NCBI RefSeq assembly: GCF_024749045.1
Contig: NZ_CP087184.1
Span: 1,674,001-1,738,000 of the forward strand
Direction: 5' to 3'
DNA from: Pseudomonas sp. B21-028
GTDB lineage: Bacteria > Pseudomonadota > Gammaproteobacteria > Pseudomonadales > Pseudomonadaceae
DNA: 64,000 nt
Below the pieces are notes generated by a model. The model did no database searches and was not told the DNA's origin. It was given only the letters and a program-made list of their open reading frames with translations. The position numbers and the translations under genes were made by a program. Shown one piece after another: positions 55,496 through 64,000 of the stretch (position 1 is the first letter of the stretch; every line of letters starts with the position of its first letter).

Positions 55496-56311
55496 ATGAC
55501 CAGCGCCGAGCTCGCCAGACCCAGCCGCAAGCAGCGTGTCCGCACCCTGTGGATTTCCGATGTGCACCTCGGTACCCGGGATTGCCAGGCCGAACATCTG
55601 TCGCGGTTCCTCAAGGGCTATCACGCCGACAAGATCTATCTGGTCGGTGACATCATCGATGGCTGGAAACTGCGCGGCGGCATGTACTGGCCCCAGGCCC
55701 ACACCAACGTCATCCGCCGTTTGCTGACCATGAGCAAACGCGGCACCGAGGTGATCTACGTCACCGGCAATCACGACGAGTTCCTGCGCCGCTATTCGAA
55801 ACTGATCCTGGGCAATATCCAACTGGTGGATGAGGCGGTGCACGTCACCGCCGACGGCCGGCACCTGCTGGTGATTCACGGCGACCAGTTCGATGTCATC
55901 ACCCGCTACCACCGCTGGCTGGCATTTCTCGGGGATTCGGCCTACGAGTTCACCCTTACGCTCAACCGCTGGCTCAACCATTGGCGGGCCCGCTATGGCT
56001 ACGGCTACTGGTCGTTGTCGGCGTACCTCAAGCACAAGGTCAAGACCGCCGTCAGCTTCATCAGCGACTTCGAAGAAGCCATCGCCCATGAATGTGTGAA
56101 GCGCGAATTGCATGGTGTGGTGTGCGGGCACATTCACCACGCCGAGATCCGCAAGGTGGGTGAGGTCGAATACCTCAACTGCGGCGACTGGGTCGAGTCC
56201 TGTACGGCGCTGATCGAGCACTGGGACGGCTCGATCGAGTTGTACCGGTTGGCGGATGCCCAGGCGCGCGAAGCCCAGCTGAAAACCCTCAAAATCGCCG
56301 AGCCGGCCTGA
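55496..56311 (+). CDS. LpxH-like metallophosphoesterase (UDP-2,3-diacylglucosamine diphosphatase family)
   Basis: The 271-residue enzyme has the calcineurin-like metal motifs WISDVHLGT, LVGDIIDGW, VTGNHDEF, VIHGDQFD and CGHIHHAEI. An LpxH-type insertion (RYGYGYWSLSAYLKHKVKTA) sits between motifs. It is likely a second, LpxH-related phosphoesterase acting on lipid or nucleotide sugars; the exact substrate is uncertain. ATG 55496 gives MTSAELARPSRK, and earlier codons lack a ribosome site. Confidence 0.85.
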   Translation: MTSAELARPSRKQRVRTLWISDVHLGTRDCQAEHLSRFLKGYHADKIYLVGDIIDGWKLRGGMYWPQAHTNVIRRLLTMSKRGTEVIYVTGNHDEFLRRYSKLILGNIQLVDEAVHVTADGRHLLVIHGDQFDVITRYHRWLAFLGDSAYEFTLTLNRWLNHWRARYGYGYWSLSAYLKHKVKTAVSFISDFEEAIAHECVKRELHGVVCGHIHHAEIRKVGEVEYLNCGDWVESCTALIEHWDGSIELYRLADAQAREAQLKTLKIAEPA

Positions 56312-56338
56312 ACCTCGCCACATGGGGATGTTTTTTTC

Positions 56339-56650
56339 CTAGAACGGAACCTTGCCCCGCAGCATGTCGCGGTACATGACGAAATCGCCCAGCAGGCTGT
56401 AGAGCGGGTGCTTGAAGGTGGCCGGTCGGTTCTTTTCGAAGAAGAAGTGCCCGACCCAGGCAAAGCCGTAGCCGGCCACCGGCAAGGCGATCAACCACCA
56501 CCAGGCGGTTGCGACAAGCGCCAGGATGAGAATCAGAATGACCAGGGAGGTGCCGATGAAGTGCAGTCGTCGGCAGGTGCTATTGCTGTGTTCGCCCAGG
56601 TAGTACGGGTAGAAGTCAGCAAAGCTCTTGAATTGTTGGATGTTTTCCAA
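56339..56650 (-). CDS. DUF962 (Mpo1-like) membrane protein
   Basis: The 103-residue protein reads LENIQQFKSFADFYPYYLGE, then two or three spans (LVILILILALVATAWWWLIA) and HFFFEKNRPATFKHPLYSLL, the pattern of the Mpo1/YGL010w family, whose yeast member is a fatty-acid alpha-dioxygenase. Family length is about 100 residues, so I place the start at TTG 56650; the frame is open 41 codons further but that part is not family-like and overlaps the divergent AraC gene region. Confidence 0.78.
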   Translation of the reverse strand: MENIQQFKSFADFYPYYLGEHSNSTCRRLHFIGTSLVILILILALVATAWWWLIALPVAGYGFAWVGHFFFEKNRPATFKHPLYSLLGDFVMYRDMLRGKVPF

Positions 56651-56787
56651 GACTGCGGGCTCTTTGGTGATGGTTCTGTTTTCAAGTCTAGAGCGATCGG
56701 CTGCAACGGCCAGTGACAATGAGCGCCACTTTAGTATCCTTCGCAAATCCGGCCGTACTCTGCGGCTTGTCATGCAAGCGATACGTC

Positions 56788-57843
56788 ATGAGCGAACGAA
56801 CGACTTCTTCAAGCTGGGCGATGGGGATTGTCAAGGCGCTGGAAATGGACGGCCTGGATTGTCAGGCGCTGTTCAAGCAACTGGGGCTGGACTTTGACGC
56901 GTTGGAAGATCCGGACGCCCGTTTCCCCCAGGATTCGATGACGCGGCTATGGCAACTGGCGGTGGAGCTGTCGGGCAACCCGGCCATTGGCCTGAACATG
57001 GGCAAGGTGGTGCGCCCGGCGTCGTTCCATGTGGTCGGTTACGCCCTGATGTCCAGTCGGACGTTGATCGAAGGTTTCCAGCGACTGGTGCGTTACCAGC
57101 GGATCATTGCCGAAAGTGCCGATGTAAGCATCCGTCAGATGGAAGGCAACTACGCGCTGATTCTGACGGTGCACGGCGATCATCTCCCCACCACCCGGCA
57201 AAGTACCGAGGCGTCCCTGGCCTGTGCGCTGAGCTTGTGCAACTGGCTGACCGGACGAACCCTGCATCCGGTCAAAGTACTTTTCCAGGGGGCCGAACCG
57301 GTCGATCGTGCACCTTATCAACAGGCGTTCTGCGCACCACTGGTGTTCGGCGCACCCTTTGATGCGCTGGTTTTCGAGCGGGCTGACATGGAGGTACCGC
57401 TACCCACGGCCAACGAGGCCATGGCGCAGCTCCACGACCGGTTTGCCGGCGAGTACCTGGCGCGCTTTTCGGAAAGCCGGGTGACCCACAAGGCGCGCCA
57501 GGTGCTGTGTCGGTTGTTGCCCCAGGGCGAACCCAAGCGTGACGTGGTAGCGCAGGCCCTGCATCTATCCCAGCGCACCTTGCAGCGGCGCCTGCGGGAA
57601 GAGGGCACCAGTTTCCAGGCCTTGCTCGACGACACCCGTCGCGAACTGGCCGAGCAGTACCTGGCGCAGCCGGCCACCACCTTGCTGCAGATCGCCTACC
57701 TGCTGGGGTTTGCCGACCCGAGCAATTTCTTTCGCGCCTTCCGCCGCTGGTTCGATGTCACCCCCGGCGAATACCGGGCGGCGAGGCTGGCCAAGGCGGT
57801 CAGTGACGCCAGAACGCCGGGATGCACAACACAAACACCGTGA
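56788..57843 (+). CDS. AraC-family regulator with AraC-type arabinose-binding-like sensor domain
   Basis: The protein has about 351 residues from MSERTTSSSWAMGIVKALEM. The N-terminal half (DCQALFKQLGLD, RLWQLAVELSGNPAIGLNMG) is the sensor domain common in regulators of the OruR/ArgR-like group. The C-terminus carries two helix-turn-helix units (VVAQALHLSQRTLQRRLREE and LLQIAYLLGFADPSNFFRAF). An earlier ATG at 56719 is possible. The last 44 nt overlap the end of the convergent trkH. Confidence 0.84.
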   Translation: MSERTTSSSWAMGIVKALEMDGLDCQALFKQLGLDFDALEDPDARFPQDSMTRLWQLAVELSGNPAIGLNMGKVVRPASFHVVGYALMSSRTLIEGFQRLVRYQRIIAESADVSIRQMEGNYALILTVHGDHLPTTRQSTEASLACALSLCNWLTGRTLHPVKVLFQGAEPVDRAPYQQAFCAPLVFGAPFDALVFERADMEVPLPTANEAMAQLHDRFAGEYLARFSESRVTHKARQVLCRLLPQGEPKRDVVAQALHLSQRTLQRRLREEGTSFQALLDDTRRELAEQYLAQPATTLLQIAYLLGFADPSNFFRAFRRWFDVTPGEYRAARLAKAVSDARTPGCTTQTP

Positions 57844-59254
57844 TGATCTCCAGTCGGCCCAGCAGCATGCCACCGGACAGAATCCACTTGGCGGCATCCG
57901 GTAGCGGCGCGAAGTTGCCGGCCGGGCCAATGGTTTCCCCCAGCCCGGGGCCGACGCCGGATACGGTGCTGGCCGCGCCGGTCAGCGCCGTCATCCACTC
58001 CACCCCCAGCAGCGACAGCAGCAGGGCGATCACGCAGATGGTGATGGCGAAAAAGAACGAGAACGTCAGGATCGAACGCACGATTTCTTCATCGAGGCGG
58101 TGACCGTTGTATTTCTGCTTGATCACCGCGCGTGGGTGAATCAGTTGCATGAGGTTGGCCCGCAGCAGGATGTAGGCAACCTGAAAGCGAAAGATCTTGA
58201 TCCCGCCGGCCGTCGACCCTGAACAGCCGCCAACGAACCCCAGGTAGAAGAACAGCATCAGCGAGAAGTTGCCCCAGAGGCTGTAGTCCCCCAAGGCGAA
58301 ACCGGTGGTGGTGACGATCGACGTCACGTTCAGGGCCACGTGCCGCAGCGCGTCCAGCCAATGCAGGTCGGTGGTCGCCCAGTACCAGGTGCCGAGCACC
58401 AGCCAGGTCACCAGCAGCACGCCGATCAGGCCCTGGACCTGCTGGTCCTTGATCAGCGCCCGGCGATTGCCTCGCAGCATCGAGACGTACAGGGCGAACG
58501 GCAGGCTGCCGAGGATCATGATGACGATGGCGACCCAGTGCACAGCCGGCTCGCTCCATTTGGCCAGGGACAGGTCCGAGGTGGAGAAACCGCCGGTCGA
58601 GATCGCCGACATCGAATGGTTGACGGCATCGAACAGGCTCATCCCGGCCCACCAGAGCGCCAGGGTGCCGAGAATGGTGATGCCGACGTAGGACGCCACG
58701 ATCAGCCGCGCCACCATGTGGGAGCGGGGCATGACCTTTTCCGAACGGTCCGAGGACTCGGTCTGGAACAGGCGCATGCCACCGATGCGCAACAGCGGCA
58801 GGATCGCCACCGCCATGCCGATGAAGCCGATCCCGCCGAGCCAGTGCAGCAGCGAGCGCCACATCAGGATACCCGGGGACATGGTGTCGAGGCCGCTCAG
58901 GACCGTGGCGCCGGTGGCGGTGATCCCCGACATGCTTTCAAAGAACGAGTCCGTGTAGCTGATGTGCTGGGTCATCAGGAACGGCAACGCGGCAAAGATG
59001 CACACCACCAGCCAACTGCTGACCGTCAGCAGGTACATGTCCCGCGGGCGCAGGTGCACATGCTCGGGGCGTCCGGGAAGCACCAGGGCCAGGCCGGCGA
59101 CGAAGGTGATCATGCTGGACCAGAGGAACGATGGAAGGTCCCCGGTGCGCTCGAAGATCAGCAGAGTGGCCATGGGCACGACCATGAAGATCGCCAGGGT
59201 GATCAGGAAGATGCCGATGATGAAGCCAATGATCCGCAGGGTCGGCAACGCCAT
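57800..59254 (-). CDS. trkH: TrkH/TrkG-family potassium uptake channel
   Basis: The 484-residue protein has four pore-loop repeats of the Trk superfamily, with filter-like segments MSGITATGATVLSG, MSAISTGGFSTSD, TSIVTTTGFALGD and ASTVSGVGPGLGE. It starts at MALPTLRIIGFIIGIFLITL. It passes potassium with a TrkA regulatory subunit encoded elsewhere. The 3' end overlaps the AraC gene by 44 nt. Confidence 0.93.
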   Translation of the reverse strand: MALPTLRIIGFIIGIFLITLAIFMVVPMATLLIFERTGDLPSFLWSSMITFVAGLALVLPGRPEHVHLRPRDMYLLTVSSWLVVCIFAALPFLMTQHISYTDSFFESMSGITATGATVLSGLDTMSPGILMWRSLLHWLGGIGFIGMAVAILPLLRIGGMRLFQTESSDRSEKVMPRSHMVARLIVASYVGITILGTLALWWAGMSLFDAVNHSMSAISTGGFSTSDLSLAKWSEPAVHWVAIVIMILGSLPFALYVSMLRGNRRALIKDQQVQGLIGVLLVTWLVLGTWYWATTDLHWLDALRHVALNVTSIVTTTGFALGDYSLWGNFSLMLFFYLGFVGGCSGSTAGGIKIFRFQVAYILLRANLMQLIHPRAVIKQKYNGHRLDEEIVRSILTFSFFFAITICVIALLLSLLGVEWMTALTGAASTVSGVGPGLGETIGPAGNFAPLPDAAKWILSGGMLLGRLEIITVFVLCIPAFWRH

Positions 59255-59418
59255 GAAGTCCGCTCGGGTTGAAAGAGAAGGGCGCCATTCTACCGACGGC
59301 AAGCGGCATGTAAACCGCACTCGGCGCGACTGGTGTATGCGTCGGCGGCCAATTTGCGCTAACGGACTCACCGTACAGGACACTAGAATAGCCAGACATT
59401 TTTTCAGGGAGGTGGCCG

Positions 59419-59982
59419 ATGCAGGCTCTCGATGCTTTGCTCAACCGTGTTTCCGTTCCACGCCTGGTGGAACCGGCGCCCACGCCTGAACAGCGGGAGA
59501 TCATGTTCGCCGCGGCGATGCGCGCTCCCGATCATGGTCAGTTGCGGCCCTGGCGTTTCCTGACGGTCGAAGGGCAGGCGCGCTATCGCATGGGCGAACT
59601 TCTGGCTGACGCGGCGCGATTCAATGATCCGCTGGTATCCGAGGCGGTTGTGGAAAAAGCCCTCAATGGCCCGCTGCGGGCGCCGTTGGTCGTGGTGGTG
59701 ATCGCGCGTTTGCAGGACCATTTCAAAGTCCCGAAATCCGAGCAATTGCTGGCCGCCGGCTGCGCAGCTCACGGGATCCTGCTGGCGGCCTATGCCCAAG
59801 GCGTTGGTGGCGTGTGGCGTACCGGTGAACTGGCCTACTCGCCGCACGTGGCCAAGGGGCTGGGTCTAGACGTGGGCGAAGAGGTGATTGGCTTCCTTTA
59901 CCTGGGCACACCGCAGAAAGAAGCGCGGACGGCACCGAAGGAAGACACCACTGAATTCGTTCGCGAGTGGACAGGTTCGTAG
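59419..59982 (+). CDS. Nitroreductase-family FMN oxidoreductase (YdjA-like)
   Basis: The 187-residue protein has the minimal nitroreductase layout of YdjA: NRVSVPRLVEPAPTPEQREI, AAMRAPDHGQLRPWRFLTVE for FMN binding, then GCAAHGILLAAYAQGVGGVW and FLYLGTP near the end. GGAGG precedes the start. Substrate is unknown. It is divergent from trkH. Confidence 0.9.
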   Translation: MQALDALLNRVSVPRLVEPAPTPEQREIMFAAAMRAPDHGQLRPWRFLTVEGQARYRMGELLADAARFNDPLVSEAVVEKALNGPLRAPLVVVVIARLQDHFKVPKSEQLLAAGCAAHGILLAAYAQGVGGVWRTGELAYSPHVAKGLGLDVGEEVIGFLYLGTPQKEARTAPKEDTTEFVREWTGS

Positions 59983-60017
59983 CAGCCATTTACACGCTTT
60001 GCGGCAAGAATGGATTT

Positions 60018-60150
60018 TGTGGCGAGGGGATTTATCCCCGCTGGGCTGCGAAGCAGCCCCCCAACTGCTTGTACAAGAAGACCTGACACTCCGCGGCGCC
60101 GGTTCTTAGGGCCGCTTCGCAGCCCAGCGGGGATAAATCCCCTCGCCACA
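60018..60150. repeat. Dispersed inverted-repeat element, copy 8
   Basis: TGTGGCGAGGGGATTTATCC is mirrored by GGATAAATCCCCTCGCCACA, with inner GCTGGGCTGCGAAGC arms. It ends 6 nt before the phhC stop codon on the opposite strand, so it forms the 3' untranslated region of the phh operon. Confidence 0.93.
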
Positions 60151-60155
60151 GGTGC

Positions 60156-61349
60156 TTACTTGCAAACGTCCGCTATCGCCTCGGCCAGCCGGTCCAGGCG
60201 CGTCGCATCGATACCGGCCACGTTGGCCCGGCCCGTGCCGACCATGTACACGCTGTGGCGTTCACGCAGGTGTCTGACCTGTTCCGGCGACAAGCCGGTA
60301 TAGGAAAACATTCCGCGTTGCACGCCGATATGGGCGAAGCGGTCCCGCAAGCCATGGGGCTCAAGGGCGTCCAGCAGGCCACTGCGCAGCTGGGCGATGC
60401 GCAGGCGCATGGCCTCCACTTCGTCGGTCCACAAGCTTTTGAGTTCCGGGTTGCCCAGGATCGTCGCCACCACCGCCGCGCCATGATCCGGCGGTGTCGA
60501 CCACAGGTTACGGGCGATGTTGGCCAACTGACTGCGGATGTCCACCAGCTTGTCGGCATCGCGGGCGCAGACGATCAACGCACCGGTGCGATCGCAGTAC
60601 AAGCCGAAGTTCTTCGAGCAGGAACTGGTGATAAGCACCTCGGGCAACGCCTGGGCGAACAACCGGACTGCCCAGGCATCCTGTTCCAGTCCGTCGCCGA
60701 AGCCCTGGTAGGCGAAGTCGATCAGCGGCAACAGCTCACGGCTGCGCACCACCTCCAGCACCTGGCGCCATTGATCCTGGGACAGGTCGAAACCGGTAGG
60801 GTTGTGGCAGCACGCGTGCAGCAGGACCACGTCACCCTTCGGTGCCTGGCTGAGGGTCGCCAGCATCGCCTCGAAATCCAGGCGATTGTCGCTGCCCACA
60901 TAGGGGTAGTGGCTGGCCTTGACGCCCGCGGTGGCGAAAATGGTTTCGTGGATCGGCCAGGTCGGGTTGCTCAACCATACGCCACGGCCCGGCAGGCACT
61001 GGGCAATGAAGTCGGCGCTCAGGCGCAGCGCGCCGGTGCCGCCCGGGGTCTGGGTGGCGCCGGCGCGTTGTTCGGCGATCTGCAAGGCGTCGGCACCCAG
61101 GACGAGCGCAGTGATCAACCGGCCGAAAGCGGCGTCGCCATGACCGCCGATGTAGGTCTTGGTGGTCTGCTGATCCACCAGTCGCCGCTCGGCCTGTTTC
61201 ACCGATTCGAGAATCGGCGTCAGGCCCTGGGCGTCTTTATAGACGCCCACGCCCAGGTCGAACTTGCTCGGGTTGCTGTCCGCCGAGTAGGCCTCCATCA
61301 GGCCGAGGATCGGGTCGCCGGGTACCCGGCCGATGGCGTCGAAATGCAT
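60156..61349 (-). CDS. phhC: Aromatic amino acid aminotransferase
   Basis: The 397-residue class I PLP aminotransferase has the PLP lysine in SSCSKNFGLYCDRTGALIVC, the NPT motif (HACCHNPTGFD) and DFAYQGFGDG. It converts tyrosine and phenylalanine to their keto acids. Its ATG shares one base with the phhB stop (TAATG), so translation is coupled. It is the last gene of phhA-phhB-phhC; a repeat element follows. Confidence 0.94.
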   Translation of the reverse strand: MHFDAIGRVPGDPILGLMEAYSADSNPSKFDLGVGVYKDAQGLTPILESVKQAERRLVDQQTTKTYIGGHGDAAFGRLITALVLGADALQIAEQRAGATQTPGGTGALRLSADFIAQCLPGRGVWLSNPTWPIHETIFATAGVKASHYPYVGSDNRLDFEAMLATLSQAPKGDVVLLHACCHNPTGFDLSQDQWRQVLEVVRSRELLPLIDFAYQGFGDGLEQDAWAVRLFAQALPEVLITSSCSKNFGLYCDRTGALIVCARDADKLVDIRSQLANIARNLWSTPPDHGAAVVATILGNPELKSLWTDEVEAMRLRIAQLRSGLLDALEPHGLRDRFAHIGVQRGMFSYTGLSPEQVRHLRERHSVYMVGTGRANVAGIDATRLDRLAEAIADVCK

Positions 61350-61705
61350 TACTTGCGGCCCTCGGCGGTCTTGGCCACGTCATCGGTGCGGGCGGCCATG
61401 ATGAAGTCGTTGCGGTGCAGGCCCTTGATGGAGTGGCTCCACCAGGTCACGGTGACTTTGCCCCACTCGGTGAGCAGGCCTGGATGATGGCCTTCGGCCT
61501 CGGAGATTTCACCGACGGCGTTGGTGAATGCCAGGGCGTGCTTGAAGTTCTTGAACAGGAAAACCTTTTCCAGCTGCATCACGCCGTCACGCACTTCGAT
61601 GTTCCAGTCCGGGATCTGCTTGATCAGTACCGGCAGTTCTTCGTCGCTGACCTGTGGGGCGTCGGCACGGCAGGCTTCGCAATGGGCTTGGTTCAGAGTG
61701 TTCAT
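61349..61705 (-). CDS. phhB: Pterin-4a-carbinolamine dehydratase
   Basis: The 118-residue protein has the dehydratase signature [20 protein letters not shown] followed by [11 protein letters not shown]. It recycles the oxidised pterin cofactor of phenylalanine hydroxylase and helps PhhA expression in Pseudomonas. It lies between phhA (98 nt upstream) and phhC (one-base overlap). Confidence 0.95.
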   Translation of the reverse strand: MNTLNQAHCEACRADAPQVSDEELPVLIKQIPDWNIEVRDGVMQLEKVFLFKNFKHALAFTNAVGEISEAEGHHPGLLTEWGKVTVTWWSHSIKGLHRNDFIMAARTDDVAKTAEGRK

Positions 61706-61803
61706 GGTGTGTTCCTGGATCGAATTGGGTAGAACGTCGATGCACCCACGCTAAAGCAAAGCTGCGCAGTGCAACAGACTCACTTGGGATCAAAGAAAGC
61801 CAT

Positions 61804-62589
61804 TCAGGCGGCTTTCGGTGGAAATTTCGGTGTGTGCAGGCCCAGTTCCTGGCCACGCTTGACCATGCCCATGATGTCTTCGTGGGCCAGCTCGAACAAA
61901 CGCTTGAGCTCTGGCAGGACGAAATACACCGGTTGCAGGATGTCGATGCGATACGGCGTGCGCATCGCTTCCAGCGGATCGAAGGCCTGGTGCTCCGGCT
62001 CGTCCGACAGGCAATACACGGTTTCCTTGGGTGAAGACAGGATGCCGCCACCGTAGATGCGTCGGCCCTGCGCTGTTTCCACGAGCCCGAACTCGATGGT
62101 CATCCAGTACAGGCGCGCCAGGTAGACACGCTCTTCCTTGGACGCCTGCAGGCCGAGCTTGCCGTAGGTGTGGGTGAATTCGGCGAACCAGGGGTTGGTC
62201 AACAGCGGGCAGTGGCCGAAGATCTCGTGAAAAATGTCCGGTTCTTGCAGGTAGTCCAGCTCTTCCCGGGTGCGAATGAAGGTCGCTACCGGAAACTGTT
62301 TGCTGGCGAGCAATTCGAAGAAGGTCTGGAAGGGGATCAGCGCCGGTACCCGGGCAACTTGCCAGCCCGTGGTCGCGCCCAGCACCTTGTTGATTTCGCC
62401 CAATTGCGGGATGCGGTCATGGGGCAGGCCAAGCTTGTCGATGCCGTCCAGGTATTCCTGGCACGCACGGCCTTCGATGACTTTCAACTGGCGGGTGATC
62501 AGCGTGTTCCACACCGCGTGTTCTTCGGCGGGGTAGTGGATAAAACCTTGCGCATCGGGCTCGCGGGCCACGTACTGCGTCTGCTTCAT
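61804..62589 (-). CDS. phhA: Phenylalanine 4-monooxygenase
   Basis: The 261-residue enzyme hydroxylates phenylalanine to tyrosine with tetrahydropterin and iron. The iron-binding histidines are in PDIFHEIFGHCPLL and the glutamate in YWMTIEFGLVE; the pterin loop VARVPALIPFQTFFELL is also present. It starts at MKQTQYVAREPDAQ with GGAGAGC upstream; upstream in-frame codons are leader. It is the first gene of the operon and divergent from phhR. Confidence 0.95.
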   Translation of the reverse strand: MKQTQYVAREPDAQGFIHYPAEEHAVWNTLITRQLKVIEGRACQEYLDGIDKLGLPHDRIPQLGEINKVLGATTGWQVARVPALIPFQTFFELLASKQFPVATFIRTREELDYLQEPDIFHEIFGHCPLLTNPWFAEFTHTYGKLGLQASKEERVYLARLYWMTIEFGLVETAQGRRIYGGGILSSPKETVYCLSDEPEHQAFDPLEAMRTPYRIDILQPVYFVLPELKRLFELAHEDIMGMVKRGQELGLHTPKFPPKAA

Positions 62590-62719
62590 GCTGCTCTCCT
62601 GCTGATTTCCCTCGAGGGGAAGACTGTTTGTTGTTATGTCCAGCGATGTAATAGAGATAACCCGAAGTCTTCGTGGGTGCAGCAGGACGGCGCAGGTGTG
62701 TTCAAGGTGATAGGGGCTA

Positions 62720-62743
62720 TTTCGTAAATTTTTCGTTACGAAA
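62720..62743. promoter_or_regulatory. TyrR/PhhR-type operator between phhA and phhR
   Basis: TTTCGTAA and TTACGAAA form a perfect 8-base inverted repeat with an 8-base spacer. Within it, CGTAAA-N6-GTTACG resembles the TyrR box TGTAAA-N6-TTTACA. It lies 131 nt upstream of the phhA start, where an activator would bind. Confidence 0.65.
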
Positions 62744-62877
62744 GCCGTCTCCATGCAGCAGTGTCTGGATTTTTCTGTGGGAATTTGCTTGTTGCTGTCA
62801 CATAATATTTACAAGAATTTGCGCCACTCGGTAAAAAATCGGGTGGCAGAGAGCAGCCACGAACGTCTGGGTCTTTT

Positions 62878-64000
62878 ATGCGCATCAAAGTCCATTGCCA
62901 GAACCGCATCGGCATCCTGCGGGACATTCTCAACCTGCTGGTGGAGTACGGCATCAACGTCGCCCGGGGCGAAGTCGGTGGCGAGCATGGCAATGCGATC
63001 TACCTGCACTGCCCGAACCTGATCAACATTCAATTCCAGGCATTACGCCCGAAATTCGAAGGCATTGCCGGTGTGTTCGGCGTCAAGCGGGTGGGGCTGA
63101 TGCCCAGCGAGCGCCGGCACATGGAGCTCAATGCGTTGCTCGGCGCCCTGGAGTTTCCGGTGTTGTCCATCGACATGGGCGGTTCCATCGTCGCGGCGAA
63201 CCGGGCGGCGGCGCAGTTGCTCGGGGTGCGCGTGGACGAAGTGCCGGGGATTCCGCTGTCGCGCTACGCCGAGGATTTCGACCTGCCGGAACTGGTGCGT
63301 GCCAACCAGTCGCGCATCAATGGGCTGCGGGTCAAGGTCAAGGGCGATGTGTTCCTGGCCGACATCGCCCCATTGCAATCGGAACATGACGACAGCGAGG
63401 CCATGGCTGGCGCGGTGCTGACGTTGCATCGGGCCGACCGGGTCGGTGAGCGTATCTACAACGTGCGCAAGCAGGAACTGCGTGGCTTCGACAGTATCTT
63501 CCAGAGCTCGAAGGTGATGGCAGCGGTGGTCCGCGAAGCCAGGCGCATGGCCCCGCTGGACGCGCCGCTGCTGATCGAAGGAGAAACCGGCACTGGCAAG
63601 GAGTTGCTGGCCCGGGCCTGCCACCTGGCGAGCCCGCGCGGGCAATCACCGCTGATGGCGCTCAACTGTGCCGGGCTGCCGGAGTCCATGGCCGAGACGG
63701 AGCTCTTCGGCTACGGCCCCGGTGCCTTCGAAGGCGCCCGGGCCGAAGGCAAGCTCGGCCTGTTGGAATTGACGGCTGGCGGCACCTTGTTTCTCGATGG
63801 GGTGGGGGAAATGAGCCCGCGCCTGCAGGTGAAGCTGTTGCGCTTTTTGCAGGACGGTTGCTTCCGGCGGGTCGGCAGCGACGAGGAGGTGTACCTGGAT
63901 GTCCGGGTGATCTGCGCGACCCAGGTGGATTTGTCCGAGCTCTGTGCCCGAGGGGAGTTTCGCCAGGATCTGTATCACCGCTTGAATGTGCTGTCCCTGC
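62878..64000 (+). CDS. phhR: Aromatic amino acid regulator PhhR (TyrR family), 3' end outside the window
   Basis: The visible 374 residues start at ATG 62878. An ACT-like ligand domain (MRIKVHCQNRIGILRDILNL, 1-75) leads to a PAS domain (about 78-190) and an AAA+ domain with Walker A GETGTGKE (235-242) and Walker B TLFLDGVGEM. The sigma-54 contact loop reads GAFEGA (282-287) rather than GAFTGA. PhhR activates phhABC with phenylalanine or tyrosine. The C-terminal helix-turn-helix lies beyond the window edge. Confidence 0.94.
   Translation, partial: MRIKVHCQNRIGILRDILNLLVEYGINVARGEVGGEHGNAIYLHCPNLINIQFQALRPKFEGIAGVFGVKRVGLMPSERRHMELNALLGALEFPVLSIDMGGSIVAANRAAAQLLGVRVDEVPGIPLSRYAEDFDLPELVRANQSRINGLRVKVKGDVFLADIAPLQSEHDDSEAMAGAVLTLHRADRVGERIYNVRKQELRGFDSIFQSSKVMAAVVREARRMAPLDAPLLIEGETGTGKELLARACHLASPRGQSPLMALNCAGLPESMAETELFGYGPGAFEGARAEGKLGLLELTAGGTLFLDGVGEMSPRLQVKLLRFLQDGCFRRVGSDEEVYLDVRVICATQVDLSELCARGEFRQDLYHRLNVLSL

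Overview
This window is a GC-rich chromosomal stretch that reads as a Pseudomonas of the P. fluorescens group. The evidence is codon use, two families of dispersed palindromic repeats typical of that group (about eight copies of a TGTGGCGAGGGGATTTA inverted-repeat element and six REP-like TGTGGGAGCGAGC...GCTCGCGA pairs), and gene neighbourhoods that match P. aeruginosa blocks as I remember them: PA1414-PA1422 (gbuA/gbuR), PA3339-PA3344 (plpD to recQ) and PA0870-PA0873 (phhCBA/phhR). No rRNA, tRNA, complete insertion sequence or CRISPR array was seen.

Layout. 1-13.8 kb: housekeeping and small metabolic genes: an ABC exporter, a periplasmic PPIase coupled to an alpha/beta hydrolase, LysR regulators, azoR, a hybrid histidine kinase, a DMT transporter, a YcaC-like hydrolase, a YbdG-like MscS channel and a DEAD-box helicase. 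13.8-23 kb: a region with gene decay. It holds an orphan TpsB transporter followed by a fragment of its lost TpsA partner, a CvfB-like RNA-binding gene broken by two identical +1 A insertions, an 8-copy CAGTT microsatellite, an MFS transporter and its divergent LysR. 23.2-28.8 kb: the guanidinobutyrate locus (NCS1 permease, NTF2-like protein, gbuA, gbuR), with a collapsed sodium:solute symporter remnant and repeat elements inserted at sensitive places, followed by a DTW-domain tRNA modification gene.

28.9-41.7 kb: a complete type I secretion adhesin locus. A tolC-ABC-hlyD operon is divergent from a 2373-residue LapA/MapA-type adhesin with an N-terminal retention module, a TAAG protease site, 738-bp near-identical repeats, a vWA domain, RTX repeats and a C-terminal secretion region. 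LapD and LapG are not in the window. 41.8-44.6 kb: an accessory segment with a DUF6124 gene under a long, probably structured leader, and a two-gene Septu-type anti-phage module (PtuA ATPase plus PtuB HNH nuclease).

44.7-59.4 kb: core genes again: ybaN, a YecA-like protein, recQ, a MarR regulator, a FimV-like LysM protein, the patatin autotransporter plpD, a SelW-like protein, a DMT exporter, two AraC regulators, an LpxH-like phosphoesterase, a DUF962 protein and trkH. 59.4-64 kb: a nitroreductase and the phenylalanine catabolic operon phhA-phhB-phhC with its divergent regulator phhR, which is cut by the window end; a TyrR-like palindrome lies between phhA and phhR.

The items most worth a second look are the Septu pair, the adhesin (two TAAG motifs and recombination-prone repeats), the DUF6124 leader, the TpsA remnant, the repeat-encoded tail of the NCS1 permease and the doubly frameshifted cvfB.
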